Of a DNA stretch of 64,000 nucleotides, positions 9,889-20,525 are shown one piece after another (within the stretch, counting starts at the first letter, position 1; every line of letters begins with the position of its first letter). A program made the position numbers and the translations under genes. The notes under the pieces are model-generated. The model had not been told where the DNA came from and made no database searches. It was given only the letters and a program-made list of their open reading frames with translations. Source of the stretch: Lotus japonicus (lineage: Eukaryota; Streptophyta; Magnoliopsida; Fabales; Fabaceae); assembly GCF_012489685.1 (NCBI RefSeq), contig NC_080046.1, forward strand, positions 20,707,304 through 20,771,303. The letters are read 5' to 3'.

Positions 9889-11799
9889 ATGGCTGCCACC
9901 ACCAGTGAAACTCAAAGAGATGGTTACAATGCAAAGCCTCCTATGTTCGACGGTCAAAGGTTCGAATATTGGAAAGATAGACTGGAAAGTTTCTTTCTGG
10001 GTTTCGATGCAGATCTCTGGGATATTATTGTGGATGGCTACGAGCGTCCAATTGATGCAGATGGCAAGAAGATCCCAAGGTCAGAGATGACTGCAGATCA
10101 AAAGAAGCTGTACTCACAACATCACAAAGCAAGAGCAATTCTTCTAAGTGCTATTTCCTATGAAGAGTACCAGAAGATTACAGATCGTGAGTTTGCTAAA
10201 GGCATTTTTGAATCTCTGAAGATGTCTCATGAAGGAAACAAGAAAGTCAAAGAATCAAAGGCATTGTCTTTGATCCAAAAGTATGAATCCTTCATCATGG
10301 AGCCAAATGAGTCCATTGAAGAAATGTTCTCCAGATTTCAATTGCTTGTAGCTGGCATACGACCTCTCAACAAGAGCTACACAACAAAAGATCATGTCAT
10401 AAGGGTCATCAGGTGTCTTCCTGAAAGTTGGATGCCTTTGGTGACTTCAATAGAGCTCACGAGAGACGTTGAGAATATGAGGTTAGAAGAACTCATCAGC
10501 ATTTTGAAATGCCATGAGCTGAAGCGCTCAGAGATGCAAGATCTGAGGAAAAAGTCCATAGCCTTGAAATCCAAATCTGAAAAGGCTAAGGTTGAGAAGT
10601 CAAAGGCTCTTCAAGTTGAAGAAGAAGAATTTGAAGAAGCATCAGAAGATTCTGATGAAGATGAGCTGACTCTGATCTCCAAGAGACTCAACCGCATCTG
10701 GAAGCACAGGCAGAGCAAGTTCAAAGGCTCTGGAAAGGCAAAAGGAAAGTATGAGTCCTCAGGCCAGAAGAAGTCTTCAATCAAGGAAGTCACATGTTTT
10801 GAGTGCAAAGAATCTGGGCACTACAAAAGTGATTGTCCAAAGTTGAAGAAAGACAAGAAGCCAAAGAAGCACTTCAAGACGAAGAAGAGTCTGATGGTGA
10901 CATTTGATGAATCAGAGTCAGAGGATGTTGACTCTGATGGTGAAGTCCAAGGACTCATGGCAATTGTCAAAGACAAGGAAGCAGAGTCAAAGGAAGCTGT
11001 TGACTCTGACTCAGAATCAGAAGGAGATCCTAACTCAGACGATGAAAATGAGGTATTTGCTTCTTTCTCTACCTCTGAACTGAAACATGCTTTGTCTGAT
11101 ATCATGGATAAGTATAACTCCTTATTGTCTAAGCATAAAAAGTTGAAAAAGAACTTATCTGCTGTCTCCAAGACTCCTTCTGAACATGAGAAAACTATTT
11201 CTGATTTGAAAAATGAAAATCATGCTTTGGTAAATTCTAACTCTGTGCTTAAGAACCAGATTGCTAAGTTAGAAGAAATTGTTGCCTGTGATGCCTCTGA
11301 TTGTAGGAATGAATCTAAGTATGAAAAGTCTTTTCAAAGATTCCTAGCTAAAAGCGTGGATAGAAGCTTAATGGCTTCAATGATCTATGGCGTAAGCAGA
11401 AATGGAATGCATGGCATTGGCTATTCTAAACCAATTAGAAATGAGCCTTCTGTGTCTAAAGCTAAATCCTTGTATGAATGCTTTGTTCCCTCTGGTACCA
11501 TATTGCCTGATCCTGTACCTGCTAAAATTGCTAAAAACCCTCTTAAAAAGGGATCTTTCTCTATGACTAAATATCATGCAAATATTCCTTTAAAATATTA
11601 TGTTGAGACACCCAAGGTGATCAGAACCTCTGGGGTAACTAACAAAAGAGGACCCAGAAAGTGGGTACCTAAGGACAAGATTATCTATGTTGCAGATATC
11701 CTTGATAGCTCCACTGAAACACCAATCATGGTATCTGGACAGTGGATGCTCGCGTCACATGACGGGAGAAAAGCGTATGTTCCGAGAGCTGAAACTTAA
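9889..11799 (+). CDS. gag: gag of element B (636 aa)
   Basis: ATG at 9889 in the good plant context aacaATGGC, 60 nt after the primer site. Structural nucleocapsid polyprotein of a copia element. Visible parts: N-terminal [20 protein letters not shown]; copia gag core (about 80-230); Lys-rich segment with [24 protein letters not shown] zinc knuckle [14 protein letters not shown] at about 303-316; Glu/Asp/Ser-rich region; Lys-rich coiled region with [20 protein letters not shown]. The last 50 residues ([15 protein letters not shown] to YVPRAET) overlap the start of the pol frame. Pol is in the +1 frame, so a frameshift or another bypass is needed for Gag-Pol. No stops or indels seen. Confidence 0.93.
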   Translation: MAATTSETQRDGYNAKPPMFDGQRFEYWKDRLESFFLGFDADLWDIIVDGYERPIDADGKKIPRSEMTADQKKLYSQHHKARAILLSAISYEEYQKITDREFAKGIFESLKMSHEGNKKVKESKALSLIQKYESFIMEPNESIEEMFSRFQLLVAGIRPLNKSYTTKDHVIRVIRCLPESWMPLVTSIELTRDVENMRLEELISILKCHELKRSEMQDLRKKSIALKSKSEKAKVEKSKALQVEEEEFEEASEDSDEDELTLISKRLNRIWKHRQSKFKGSGKAKGKYESSGQKKSSIKEVTCFECKESGHYKSDCPKLKKDKKPKKHFKTKKSLMVTFDESESEDVDSDGEVQGLMAIVKDKEAESKEAVDSDSESEGDPNSDDENEVFASFSTSELKHALSDIMDKYNSLLSKHKKLKKNLSAVSKTPSEHEKTISDLKNENHALVNSNSVLKNQIAKLEEIVACDASDCRNESKYEKSFQRFLAKSVDRSLMASMIYGVSRNGMHGIGYSKPIRNEPSVSKAKSLYECFVPSGTILPDPVPAKIAKNPLKKGSFSMTKYHANIPLKYYVETPKVIRTSGVTNKRGPRKWVPKDKIIYVADILDSSTETPIMVSGQWMLASHDGRKAYVPRAET

Positions 11800-14791
11800 G
11801 CCTGGAGGCGAAGTTGGCTTCGGAGGAAATGAAAAGGGTAAAATTGTTGGTACTGGTACTATTTGTGTAGATAGTAGTCCATGCATTGATAATGTTTTAT
11901 TGGTAGACGGCTTAACACATAACTTATTGTCTATAAGTCAATTAGCTGACAAGGGTTATGATGTTATATTCAATCAAAAGTCCTGCCGGGCTGTAAGTCA
12001 GATCGATGGCTCTGTTCTGTTTAACAGCAAGAGGAAGAACAACATCTATAAGATCAGATTATCTGAGTTGGAGGCTCAGAATGTGAAGTGCCTTCTGTCT
12101 GTTAATGAAGAGCAGTGGGTATGGCATAGACGGTTAGGGCATGCCAGTATGAGAAAGATTTCTCAGCTGAGCAAGCTAAACCTTGTCAGGGGCTTACCCA
12201 ATCTGAAGTTCGCTTCAGACGCTCTTTGTGAAGCATGTCAGAAAGGCAAATTCACAAAAGTCCCTTTCAAGGCAAAGAATGTTGTCTCAACCTCAAGGCC
12301 ATTAGAACTTCTGCATATCGACCTGTTTGGACCAGTGAAAACTGAGTCTATAGGTGGCAAGAGATATGGGATGGTTATCGTTGATGACTATAGCCGCTGG
12401 ACATGGGTAAAGTTTCTAACCCGCAAGGATGAGTCTCATGCTGTGTTCTCTACCTTCATTGCTCAAGTGCAAAACGAGAAGGCTTGTAGGATTGTGCGTG
12501 TCAGAAGTGACCATGGTGGAGAGTTTGAGAATGACAAGTTTGAGAGTCTGTTTGATTCCTATGGAATTGCGCATGATTTCTCTTGTCCCAGAACTCCTCA
12601 ACAAAATGGTGTTGTTGAGAGGAAGAACAGAACTCTTCAGGAGATGGCTAGAACCATGCTCCAAGAAACTGGCATGGCTAAGCACTTTTGGGCAGAGGCA
12701 GTAAATACAGCATGTTACATTCAGAACAGAATCTCTGTGAGACCAATTCTGAATAAGACTCCTTATGAATTGTGGAAGAACATAAAACCCAACATTTCTT
12801 ATTTTCATCCTTTTGGCTGTGTTTGTTATGTTCTCAATACTAAGGATAGATTGCATAAATTTGATGCTAAGTCTTCTAAGTGTCTATTACTCGGTTACTC
12901 TGAGAGATCTAAAGGTTTTAGATTTTATAATACTGTTGCTAAGACTATTGAAGAATCTATTCATGTTAGATTTGACGATAAGCTTGACTCTGACCAGTCA
13001 AAGCTAGTTGAAAAGTTTGCAGATTTAAGCATTAATGTTTCTGACAAAGGCAAAGCTCCAGAGGAAGTTGAGCCAGAGGAAGATGAACCAGAGGAAGAAG
13101 CTGGTCCCTCTAACTCACAAACTCTGAAGAAGAGCAGAATCACTGCAGCTCACCCTAAGGAATTGATTTTGGGCAACAAAGACGAACCAGTCAGAACCAG
13201 ATCTGCCTTCAGACCCTCTGAAGAGACCTTGCTCAGTCTGAAAGGATTGGTGTCCTTAATTGAACCCAAGTCCATAGATGAAGCTCTTCAGGACAAGGAT
13301 TGGATTCTGGCTATGGAAGAAGAATTGAATCAATTCTCCAAGAACGATGTTTGGAGCTTAGTGAAGAAGCCTGAGAATGTTCATGTTATTGGAACGAAAT
13401 GGGTATTCAGAAACAAGCTAAATGAGAAAGGAGAAGTAGTCAGAAACAAGGCAAGGCTAGTTGCTCAAGGCTACAGCCAGCAGGAAGGAATAGACTACAC
13501 TGAAACATTTGCTCCGGTAGCAAGACTGGAGGCAATTAGACTGTTGATCTCCTTCTCAGTAAATCACAACATAGTTCTACATCAGATGGACGTGAAGAGT
13601 GCCTTCCTAAATGGTTATATTTCAGAGGAAGTCTATGTTCATCAACCCCCAGGTTTTGAAGATGAGAAGAAACCGGACCATGTGTTCAAATTGAAGAAAT
13701 CACTCTACGGTCTGAAGCAAGCTCCCAGAGCATGGTATGAGAGACTCAGCTCATTCCTTCTGGAGAATGAGTTTGTAAGGGGTAAAGTAGATACAACTCT
13801 TTTTTGCAAGACTTATAAAGATGATATCTTAATTGTGCAAATTTATGTTGATGATATTATATTTGGTTCTGCTAATCAATCTCTATGCAAAGAATTTTCT
13901 GAGATGATGCAGGCTGAATTTGAGATGAGTATGATGGGAGAATTAAAGTACTTTCTGGGAATACAAGTTGATCAAACACCAGAAGGAACATATATCCATC
14001 AGAGCAAGTACACTAAAGAACTTCTGAAGAAGTTCAATATGCTGGAATCTACAGTGACCAAGACTCCAATGCATCCTACATGCATTTTGGAGAAAGAAGA
14101 TAAAAGTGGTAAAGTATGTCAGAAGCTCTATCGTGGAATGATAGGTTCACTTCTATACTTAACTGCATCTAGGCCAGACATATTATTTAGTGTTCACTTA
14201 TGTGCTCGTTTCCAATCAGATCCAAGGGAAACCCACTTAACTGCTGTTAAGAGGATCCTAAGGTATCTGAAAGGCACCACTAACCTTGGCTTGATGTATA
14301 AGAAAACATCAGAGTATAAGCTTTCAGGTTATTGTGATGCTGATTATGCTGGAGATAGAACAGAGAGAAAAAGTACTTCTGGAAATTGTCAATTTCTGGG
14401 AAGCAATCTAGTCTCATGGGCAAGCAAGAGGCAATCAACCATTGCACTATCAACTGCAGAGGCAGAATATATCTCAGCAGCAATATGCAGCACTCAGATG
14501 CTCTGGATGAAACATCAGCTGGAGGATTATCAGATCCTTGAGAGCAATATCCCAATTTATTGTGATAACACTGCTGCAATCTCGTTGAGCAAGAATCCTA
14601 TCTTGCATTCAAGGGCAAAGCACATTGAGGTAAAGTATCACTTCATTAGAGATTATGTGCAGAAGGGCGTACTTCTTCTGAAGTTTGTTGATACTGACCA
14701 TCAATGGGCAGATATCTTTACAAAGCCCTTAGCTGAAGATAGATTTAGTTTTATTCTGAAAAATCTAAACATGGACTTTTGTCCAGAGTGA
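11687..14791 (+). CDS. pol: pol of element B: protease, integrase, reverse transcriptase, RNase H (1034 aa from first ATG)
   Basis: Order is PR-INT-RT-RH, diagnostic of Ty1/copia. Protease motif [11 protein letters not shown] at 17-27. Integrase zinc finger from HRRLGH to CEACQKGK; catalytic D212 (HIDLFGP), D275 (RSDHGGEF) and E311 (VVERKNR), a correct D,D(35)E. RT has [31 protein letters not shown] and YVDD at 720-723. RNase H has YCDADYAGD (D884) and STAEAEY. The frame is open from 11639, so it overlaps gag by 161 nt. The ATG at 11687 is probably not the real start, since product is expected through frameshifting. Intact. Confidence 0.95.
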   Translation: MLQISLIAPLKHQSWYLDSGCSRHMTGEKRMFRELKLKPGGEVGFGGNEKGKIVGTGTICVDSSPCIDNVLLVDGLTHNLLSISQLADKGYDVIFNQKSCRAVSQIDGSVLFNSKRKNNIYKIRLSELEAQNVKCLLSVNEEQWVWHRRLGHASMRKISQLSKLNLVRGLPNLKFASDALCEACQKGKFTKVPFKAKNVVSTSRPLELLHIDLFGPVKTESIGGKRYGMVIVDDYSRWTWVKFLTRKDESHAVFSTFIAQVQNEKACRIVRVRSDHGGEFENDKFESLFDSYGIAHDFSCPRTPQQNGVVERKNRTLQEMARTMLQETGMAKHFWAEAVNTACYIQNRISVRPILNKTPYELWKNIKPNISYFHPFGCVCYVLNTKDRLHKFDAKSSKCLLLGYSERSKGFRFYNTVAKTIEESIHVRFDDKLDSDQSKLVEKFADLSINVSDKGKAPEEVEPEEDEPEEEAGPSNSQTLKKSRITAAHPKELILGNKDEPVRTRSAFRPSEETLLSLKGLVSLIEPKSIDEALQDKDWILAMEEELNQFSKNDVWSLVKKPENVHVIGTKWVFRNKLNEKGEVVRNKARLVAQGYSQQEGIDYTETFAPVARLEAIRLLISFSVNHNIVLHQMDVKSAFLNGYISEEVYVHQPPGFEDEKKPDHVFKLKKSLYGLKQAPRAWYERLSSFLLENEFVRGKVDTTLFCKTYKDDILIVQIYVDDIIFGSANQSLCKEFSEMMQAEFEMSMMGELKYFLGIQVDQTPEGTYIHQSKYTKELLKKFNMLESTVTKTPMHPTCILEKEDKSGKVCQKLYRGMIGSLLYLTASRPDILFSVHLCARFQSDPRETHLTAVKRILRYLKGTTNLGLMYKKTSEYKLSGYCDADYAGDRTERKSTSGNCQFLGSNLVSWASKRQSTIALSTAEAEYISAAICSTQMLWMKHQLEDYQILESNIPIYCDNTAAISLSKNPILHSRAKHIEVKYHFIRDYVQKGVLLLKFVDTDHQWADIFTKPLAEDRFSFILKNLNMDFCPE

Positions 14792-15036
14792 AGATGGATC
14801 AGAACCTCTGACTATGATACTTCTTGATCAGAAGATGTCTAGTCCAGAAGGTAACTCAATCAGAGTGTGTGTGCCCACTGGTACTGACTCTGAAGCTGAG
14901 ACAACAACACGTGCGTCAGAATTTCTGATGCATAGTTCCTTGTGCCCGTGTGATAGTCTGTTATGATTGCGTGTAGATATGCTTATCTCCTGTGTGTGAC
15001 TGTGTATTTTACTGTTACTATCTATCTTTAATTTTC

Positions 15037-15076
15037 AACCGTTGATCTTAAAGTGCTTTTTGAATCAACAACGGTT
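15037..15076 (+). promoter_or_regulatory. Hairpin in the pol-to-env leader, element B
   Basis: AACCGTTGAT and ATCAACAACGGTT pair with a 3-nt bulge around an 18-nt loop. It is followed by GATAAAACCCACTATACACA and a pyrimidine-rich leader ending in the ATG at 15235. Present in B, C and D. It could be RNA structure or part of an internal promoter; function unknown. Confidence 0.4.
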
Positions 15077-15234
15077 ATTTGATAAAACCCACTATACACA
15101 CATGTTCTTGTTCACTTCCGGTTTTCACTCTCGCACTCTCTGCTTTTCAAAACCGCCTCTTTCTTGATTTCTCTCTCGATCTCTCTTCATCCTTCAAACT
15201 TCATCTTCTACCTCAAACCTTCAACCTCTTCAAA

Positions 15235-17906
15235 ATGGTGAGACAAACCAGAAGATCTGCTGCAGATGCACCTCAGTTCCCTAACATGGTAGTTGGTTTG
15301 GCAACGGGTCAAAGGGGCTCTGAGAACCCGGCACAAGAACAAGTTCAAGTTCAAGAGCAGATTGTTCCAATTGCAGAACGGGGCTGTGCCGTTCACTGCG
15401 TATTTGCTCCTGAGGAACTCCAAGTCCTGGCAGAATGGAGATTCGACCTCGACAACCTGGCTGCAAATGGGTTTGATCTTCGTCCTGAAGTCCAAGCTCA
15501 AGGTTGGGGAAACTACTTCAATCGACTTCGAGGACCGGTGTATGAGAAACTGGTAAAGGAATTCTGGAAGCACGCAGACTGCGATGATACTCAAGTGGTC
15601 TCTCACATTCTTGGCAGGAAGATCATCATCACTGAGAAGTCATTCGTGAATCTGCTAGGAGCAGAAACTGCTTATGGGTATCGGTTCCAACTGACGGAAT
15701 CCAAGCTGAAACCCAGCACCAAAGACAAAGTCAACAAGGCCCTGTACACCACCTTCAAACCGGGCAAGACGAGTTACAAGGTGATGGATCTTCATCCCAA
15801 ACTCAGGATCTGGCACAAGATCCTGCTCAACTGCATCAATCAGAGACCGAAGGGAAGTTCCCCAGATTACATCAACTTCAACCAGAAGGCGATGCTGTTT
15901 TTCATTCAAGACAAGGAGAAGATCTGCCTTCCCTACTTCCTGTTCTCCTACTTGAAGGAATGCATCAGGAAGTCTCGCACCACCGCCTCCATCAAGTCTG
16001 CAATCAAATATATCCCTTTTGGGAGGCTGCTCTCAGACTTTCTCATTGAAAGCAACTTGGTGCAAGATTTGATCAATGCTGGTTGCACAGAGGATTTGAG
16101 CACAATTGTCAGTGATGTCTTCACTGCAAACTCCTTGAAGAAGATGGGCTTAATCCAGAAGAAGATTGCTCCTGCTCATGAAGACACATCTTCTGAGATC
16201 AGAGGAAGAAGAATGCCTCTGAATGACTACCCTCTGTGGACTCAAGCGGAAAATCCTGACGCCATCAGATGCTATGTTGAAGACCTCAGGGCTCAAGGTT
16301 TCGAAATTGACCTTGATGATTTCGTCAGCAGACTACCGCCAGCTCCAGAGTTTCCTTCTCCTCCCAAGAGGAAAGCTCAGAGGAAGATGGTTCTGGACGA
16401 ATCTTCTGAGGAATCTGATGTCCCTCTGGTCAAGAAGACGAAGAGAAAGCCTGATGATGGTGATGATGATGATAGTGAGGATGGTCCTCCCCAGAAGAAG
16501 AAGAAGAAAGTCAGAATCGTGGTGAAGCCTACTCGGGTGGAACCAGCTGCTGAAGTGGTCAGAAGGACTGAACCTCCTGCCAGAGTGACTCGATCATCAG
16601 CACATTCAAGTAAGCCTGCACTTGCTTCTGATGATGATTTGAATTTATTTGATGCACTTCCTATTTCTGCCTTGCTTCAACACTCCTCAAATCCCCTCAC
16701 TCCTATTCCTGAATCCCAACCAGCCGCCCAAACCACCTCTCCACCACATTCCCCAAGATCCTCCTTCTTTCAACCTTCTCCTACCGAAGCACCTCTCTGG
16801 AATTTGCTTCAGAACCCAACCTCTAGGTCAGAAGATCCGACCTCTCTCCTTACTATTCCGTACGACCCATTATCTTCTGAACCCATCATCCATGACCAAC
16901 CAGAACCCAACCAAACAGAACCACAACCCAGAACGTCTGATCACTCTGCTCCCAGAGCATCAGCACGTCCTGCTGCTAGAACCACGGATACAGACTCTTC
17001 AACAGCCTTTACACCTGTATCCTTCCCAATCAATGTTGTTGATTCTTCTCCCTCCAATAACTCTGAATCAATTAGAAAATTCATGGAGGTTAGAAAAGAG
17101 AAGGTGTCTGCCTTGGAAGAGTATTACCTTACCTGTCCAAGCCCTAGGAGATATCCTGGCCCTAGACCTGAACGTCTAGTTGACCCAGATGAACCTATCT
17201 TGGCCAATCCTATCCAAGAGGCAGACCCCTTAGTTCAACAAGCTCACCCTGTCCCTGACCAACAAGAGCCCATTCAACCAGACCCTGAACCCGAACAATC
17301 AGTGTCTAACCAATCCTCGGTTAGATCACCTCACCCTCTGGTTGAAACTTCAGACCCTCACCTTGGAACCTCTGAACCCAATGCTCCCATGATTAACATT
17401 GGTTCTCCACAAGGTGCCTCTGAAGCTCATAGCAACATTGGCTAGTGGCTCAAGTTCCGATTATGATGCAGCTCCAGCATGCAGAGGGCAGTCAGAGCAT
17501 TGAGGCTGCAAAGCAAAGGTTTGCTAGAAGGGTGGCTCTTCATGAACTAGAACAGAGAAATAAGCTTCTTGAAGCTATTGAAGAAGCCAAGAGAAAGAAA
17601 GAACAAGCAGAAGAAGCTGCACGTCAAGCTGCAGCTCAAGCTGCACAAGCCAGACTTGAGGCAGAGCGACTTGAAGCTGAGGCTGAAGCTCTTAGATGCC
17701 AAGCACTTGCACCAGTTGTGTTTACTCCTGCTGCTTCTGCTTCCATTCCAGATCCTCAAGCTGCTCAGAATGTTCCTTCCAGTTCTACTCAGACAAGCTC
17801 ATCCAGACTCGACATCATGGAACAACGTCTTGACACTCATGAATCCATGCTGATTGAGATGAAGCACATGATGATGGAACTTCTGCGACGCACTGACAAA
17901 CCTTAG
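15235..17906 (+). pseudogene. Envelope-like ORF of element B, frameshifted by a deletion
   Basis: ATG at 15235 (TCAAAATGGTGAG). The first frame runs to 17445 and stops at SNIG; the rest (17445-17906) is in another frame. Compared with C and D, about 190 bp are missing near 17430 (the segment with SLSECINIF and ADEWN), which explains the shift. The N-terminal 330 residues are conserved (KEFWKHADCDDTQVVSHILG, KICLPYFLFSYLKECIRKS). Next come basic/acidic nuclear-signal-like clusters (KKTKRKP, KKKKKVRIVVKP), a Pro-rich region and a C-terminal coiled coil (LEAERLEAEAEA). No signal peptide or membrane span is evident. Confidence 0.85.
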
Positions 17907-18106
17907 TTTTAGGATCTCTTCTTTTTCTTCTTTTTCGTTACCTTTGTTTTCCTTTGTTAAACTCTGTTTCTTTTTATTTATTTATTCTCTTTTGTTCGTT
18001 TGTGATTATATATGCATAACTATATACTTATGTCACATATGTTTGCTAAACTCGTTTTATTCATAATTGTTCTATGTTTACATCATATTTCATTACATCA
18101 TATAAT

Positions 18107-18499
18107 CTAGAATGGAGGATCTCTCCTCATTCTTCTGCACTCCTGGCGCTGCTCTGACCTATCCTTCTCCAGACGCTCCAGTACATGCTGGATGTTGCTG
18201 AGCCTGATCTTTAGCTCATCCCTCTCCAGAATCTCTTCTGAAGTCTTGAGCTTCTCTTCCACTCTCTCTTTCTCTTCCAGCAGCTTGAGTTCAAGCCGGC
18301 TGAGTTCTTGCACCTCCTCCACGAAGGCAAGAAATTCCTTCAGGTCTCTCTCCAACTCTGGACGCAGGTCCTCTTCGAGCAGTGTCCGCGTCAGCTCCGC
18401 GATGGTAGTTGCACCCTCTGGATGCCTGATGTTCAGGAACAAGTCCTCTTCAAAGGCCTTCTTCCTCAGCTCTTCTAGTGCTACGTTGTATGATGCCAT
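18107..18499 (-). CDS. Conserved antisense ORF of element B (130 aa, coiled-coil)
   Basis: ATG at 18499 in a strong plant context (AAAAATGGC), stop at 18107. Opposite in strand to gag, pol and env, converging on the env stop 200 bp away. Highly charged Glu/Lys/Leu/Arg protein starting MASYNVALEELRKKAFEED and ending QECRRMRRDPPF, with heptad-like LELKLLEEKERVEEKLK in the middle; no family recognised. C and D encode a 130-aa homologue with about 72% identity to this one, mostly conservative exchanges and no indels. A TATA-like ATAAATAG (minus strand, 18690-18683) lies about 185 bp upstream. A real expressed protein is inferred, not shown. Confidence 0.75.
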   Translation of the reverse strand: MASYNVALEELRKKAFEEDLFLNIRHPEGATTIAELTRTLLEEDLRPELERDLKEFLAFVEEVQELSRLELKLLEEKERVEEKLKTSEEILERDELKIRLSNIQHVLERLEKDRSEQRQECRRMRRDPPF

Positions 18500-19306
18500 T
18501 TTTTTTTTCTGAAAATTATTCGAGGTGTGAAGCTTACCTTTCTCTCCAACGCTTTTCATAGGCTTCACTTTCTCTCTGAAAGTTAATGCTCTTACAGTTT
18601 CTCGAGGTTAAGTTCTTGGTAACTGACCCTTCTATTTACTCACTTGACCGGTGGTAAACGTTCATCCCTTGCATTAACTCTTCTATTTATTTTCGCCTAA
18701 CTCTGATTCTTACATCGTTTTCATTTTCTTTTAAACTTAGACCTTCTCTAACGGGGAGTACCTTGTACTTCAAGCTAAGTTTTTCACACCCCAAGCTTTT
18801 TGCTTATGACAAAAAGGGGGAGTAAACCCAGTTTTTGATGTGTAAGATGTGTTAGTGTGACTTATTTTTCTTTTGGAGATTTTAAGAGTTCCACCTTCAT
18901 GACCATAGATGTGTCACTGGGCAAATACAAGGAATACATTTCACTTCTTCTGTAGTGATTCTAAGTTGACTGTGATACCCAAGACTCTGATACCTTGTCC
19001 TTGACTCTGATCACTTATGCGCTCTGTTTATTCGTTTTTCATCTATGTCATAAGCTTTTCACTCTGAACTCTTATGTTTTTTTTTAGCTCAGAATCTAGA
19101 CTTTACTAACGTTTTCATCAAGTATTAGATTCAGGGGGAGCTAAGCTCAGAATCAAGCAGTGACTTGAATTCAGAATGAGCAAGATAAACTATTCACATC
19201 AGGATAAGTCTTAATCTATATCTCTAAACTCTGAGTGAATTCAGTTTAATGTTTAAGAATTGTTCATCAAAAATCTTAGTTTTGTCATCATCAAAAAGGG
19301 GGAGAT
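18500..19306 (+). other. 3' non-coding region of element B with polypurine tract and PPT-like copies
   Basis: The polypurine tract AAAAAGGGGGAGAT (19293-19306) abuts the 3' LTR. Similar motifs lie at 18811-18822 (AAAAAGGGGGAG), near 18753 (CGGGGAG) and at 19131-19140 (TCAGGGGGAG). Multiple PPT-like motifs are a reported Sirevirus trait. No sense-strand gene seen; this would also be the upstream region of the antisense ORF. Confidence 0.8.
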
Positions 19307-20525
19307 TGTAAGATCAAGTTTTGATCTAGTAGTACAACTCTATGTTTTGATGATTACAAGTTAACCTTTTGATATGAACAATTGTGGTACTCTAACGTGT
19401 TTTTCTGAGTGTGCTATTTACAGGCTCTGACCTCAACTCAATCTCACACAAATCAGAAGCACTGTGTATAAAGGGTAACCCAAGCAACGCTTTCGCATTC
19501 ACCCTGTTCAGTATGAACAGTGGAAAAGCTTCAGAAGTTCTGAAGCTATACAAACTCTGATGTGGACTCAGTCGCTAGAAGCTCTGAAGATCCAGAAGTT
19601 CTGATAACCAAGAAACACTGAAGGTTCAGATGTTCTGATGGTGTAGAAGATTCTGAAGATCCAGAAGCTGAATAGTGGAAACTCTGAAGTCCAGAAGCAA
19701 GAAACTCTGAAGGCCATGTTCTTCCCTCTGAGTTCAGAATCAGAAGATACAATGGTCAGAGGATCTGTGCTTTCCCTCTGACTCTGATCAACCGGCTTCA
19801 CAAGTTCCAATATGAAGTATTCCCCTGATCAGAAGTCTCCTAGGTTAAAAGGTCAAGTCGCTATCCAAGTACAAAAGCAAGTGTACCTTCCTGACGACCT
19901 ACCTAACGTTCTCAGCCACAGCAGAAGCTGGATTTTCCAGAACTGCCCTCCAACGGTAGCATTTCCCATGCAACGCTCAACCCTAATCCTTGGAGTATAT
20001 ATAGAGGCTGAAGATTGAAAGAAGTGGCTAGAAATAGAGAAAAAGAAATACACACGCGCAAGACATATTCAAAATATTCTAAGCTTTCTTTCATCTGAAA
20101 TTCATTGTGTTTACTATTAGCTTTTTAGAAGCAAATCTCTTGTAAACATTTCTTTGATAAAATGTTTGTTTAGTTCCTTTAGGAGATCAAGGTTGATCGG
20201 ATCCTAGAGAAGACTAAGAGAGTGAATCTTAGTGTGAGCTAAGTCAGTGTAATTGTTAGTCACTTGTAGGTTTCAAGTGCAGTTGTAACTCTTACCTGAT
20301 TAGTGGATTGCCTTCATTCTAAGAAGGAAGAAATCACCTTAACGGGTGGACTGGAGTAGCTTGAGTGATTTATCAAGTGAACCAGGATAAAATCCTTGTG
20401 TGCTTTTCTATCTCTTATCTTTAGCACTTAAGTTCTCGAAAGATTTGCCAAAATCTTTAAGGTGGAAGTTTTGTACTGAAAACGTTATTCAAACCCCCCC
20501 CTTTCTACCGTTTTTCATACCTTCA
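19307..20525 (+). repeat. 3' LTR of element B
   Basis: 1219 bp, TGTAAGATCAAG to CATACCTTCA, nearly identical to the 5' LTR and followed by TSD AGAAT (20526-20530). Confidence 0.96.

Larger units (their letters stand above)
8600..20525 (+). mobile_element. Ty1/copia Sirevirus-like element B, nearly complete
   Basis: 11,926 bp with two LTRs, primer site, intact gag and pol, a broken envelope-like ORF, an intact antisense ORF and a polypurine tract. TSD AGAAT at 8595-8599 and 20526-20530. By eye the LTRs differ at about 5 bases plus two homopolymer indels (about 0.4%), younger than host element A, as nesting demands. Confidence 0.96.

Noticed and set aside
12416..12856. Minus-strand open frame of about 146 codons inside pol, repeated in all copies
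   Set aside because: Shadow of the highly conserved integrase coding strand. Conservation is explained by pol.
15079..15234. Upstream extension of the envelope-like ORF (hydrophobic stretch before MVRQ)
   Set aside because: The extension has no ATG start and its sequence reads as a CT-rich leader. The first ATG with good context is at 15235.
18501..18535. GT..AG mini-intron just upstream of the antisense ATG
   Set aside because: Only about 29 nt, too short for a plant intron.
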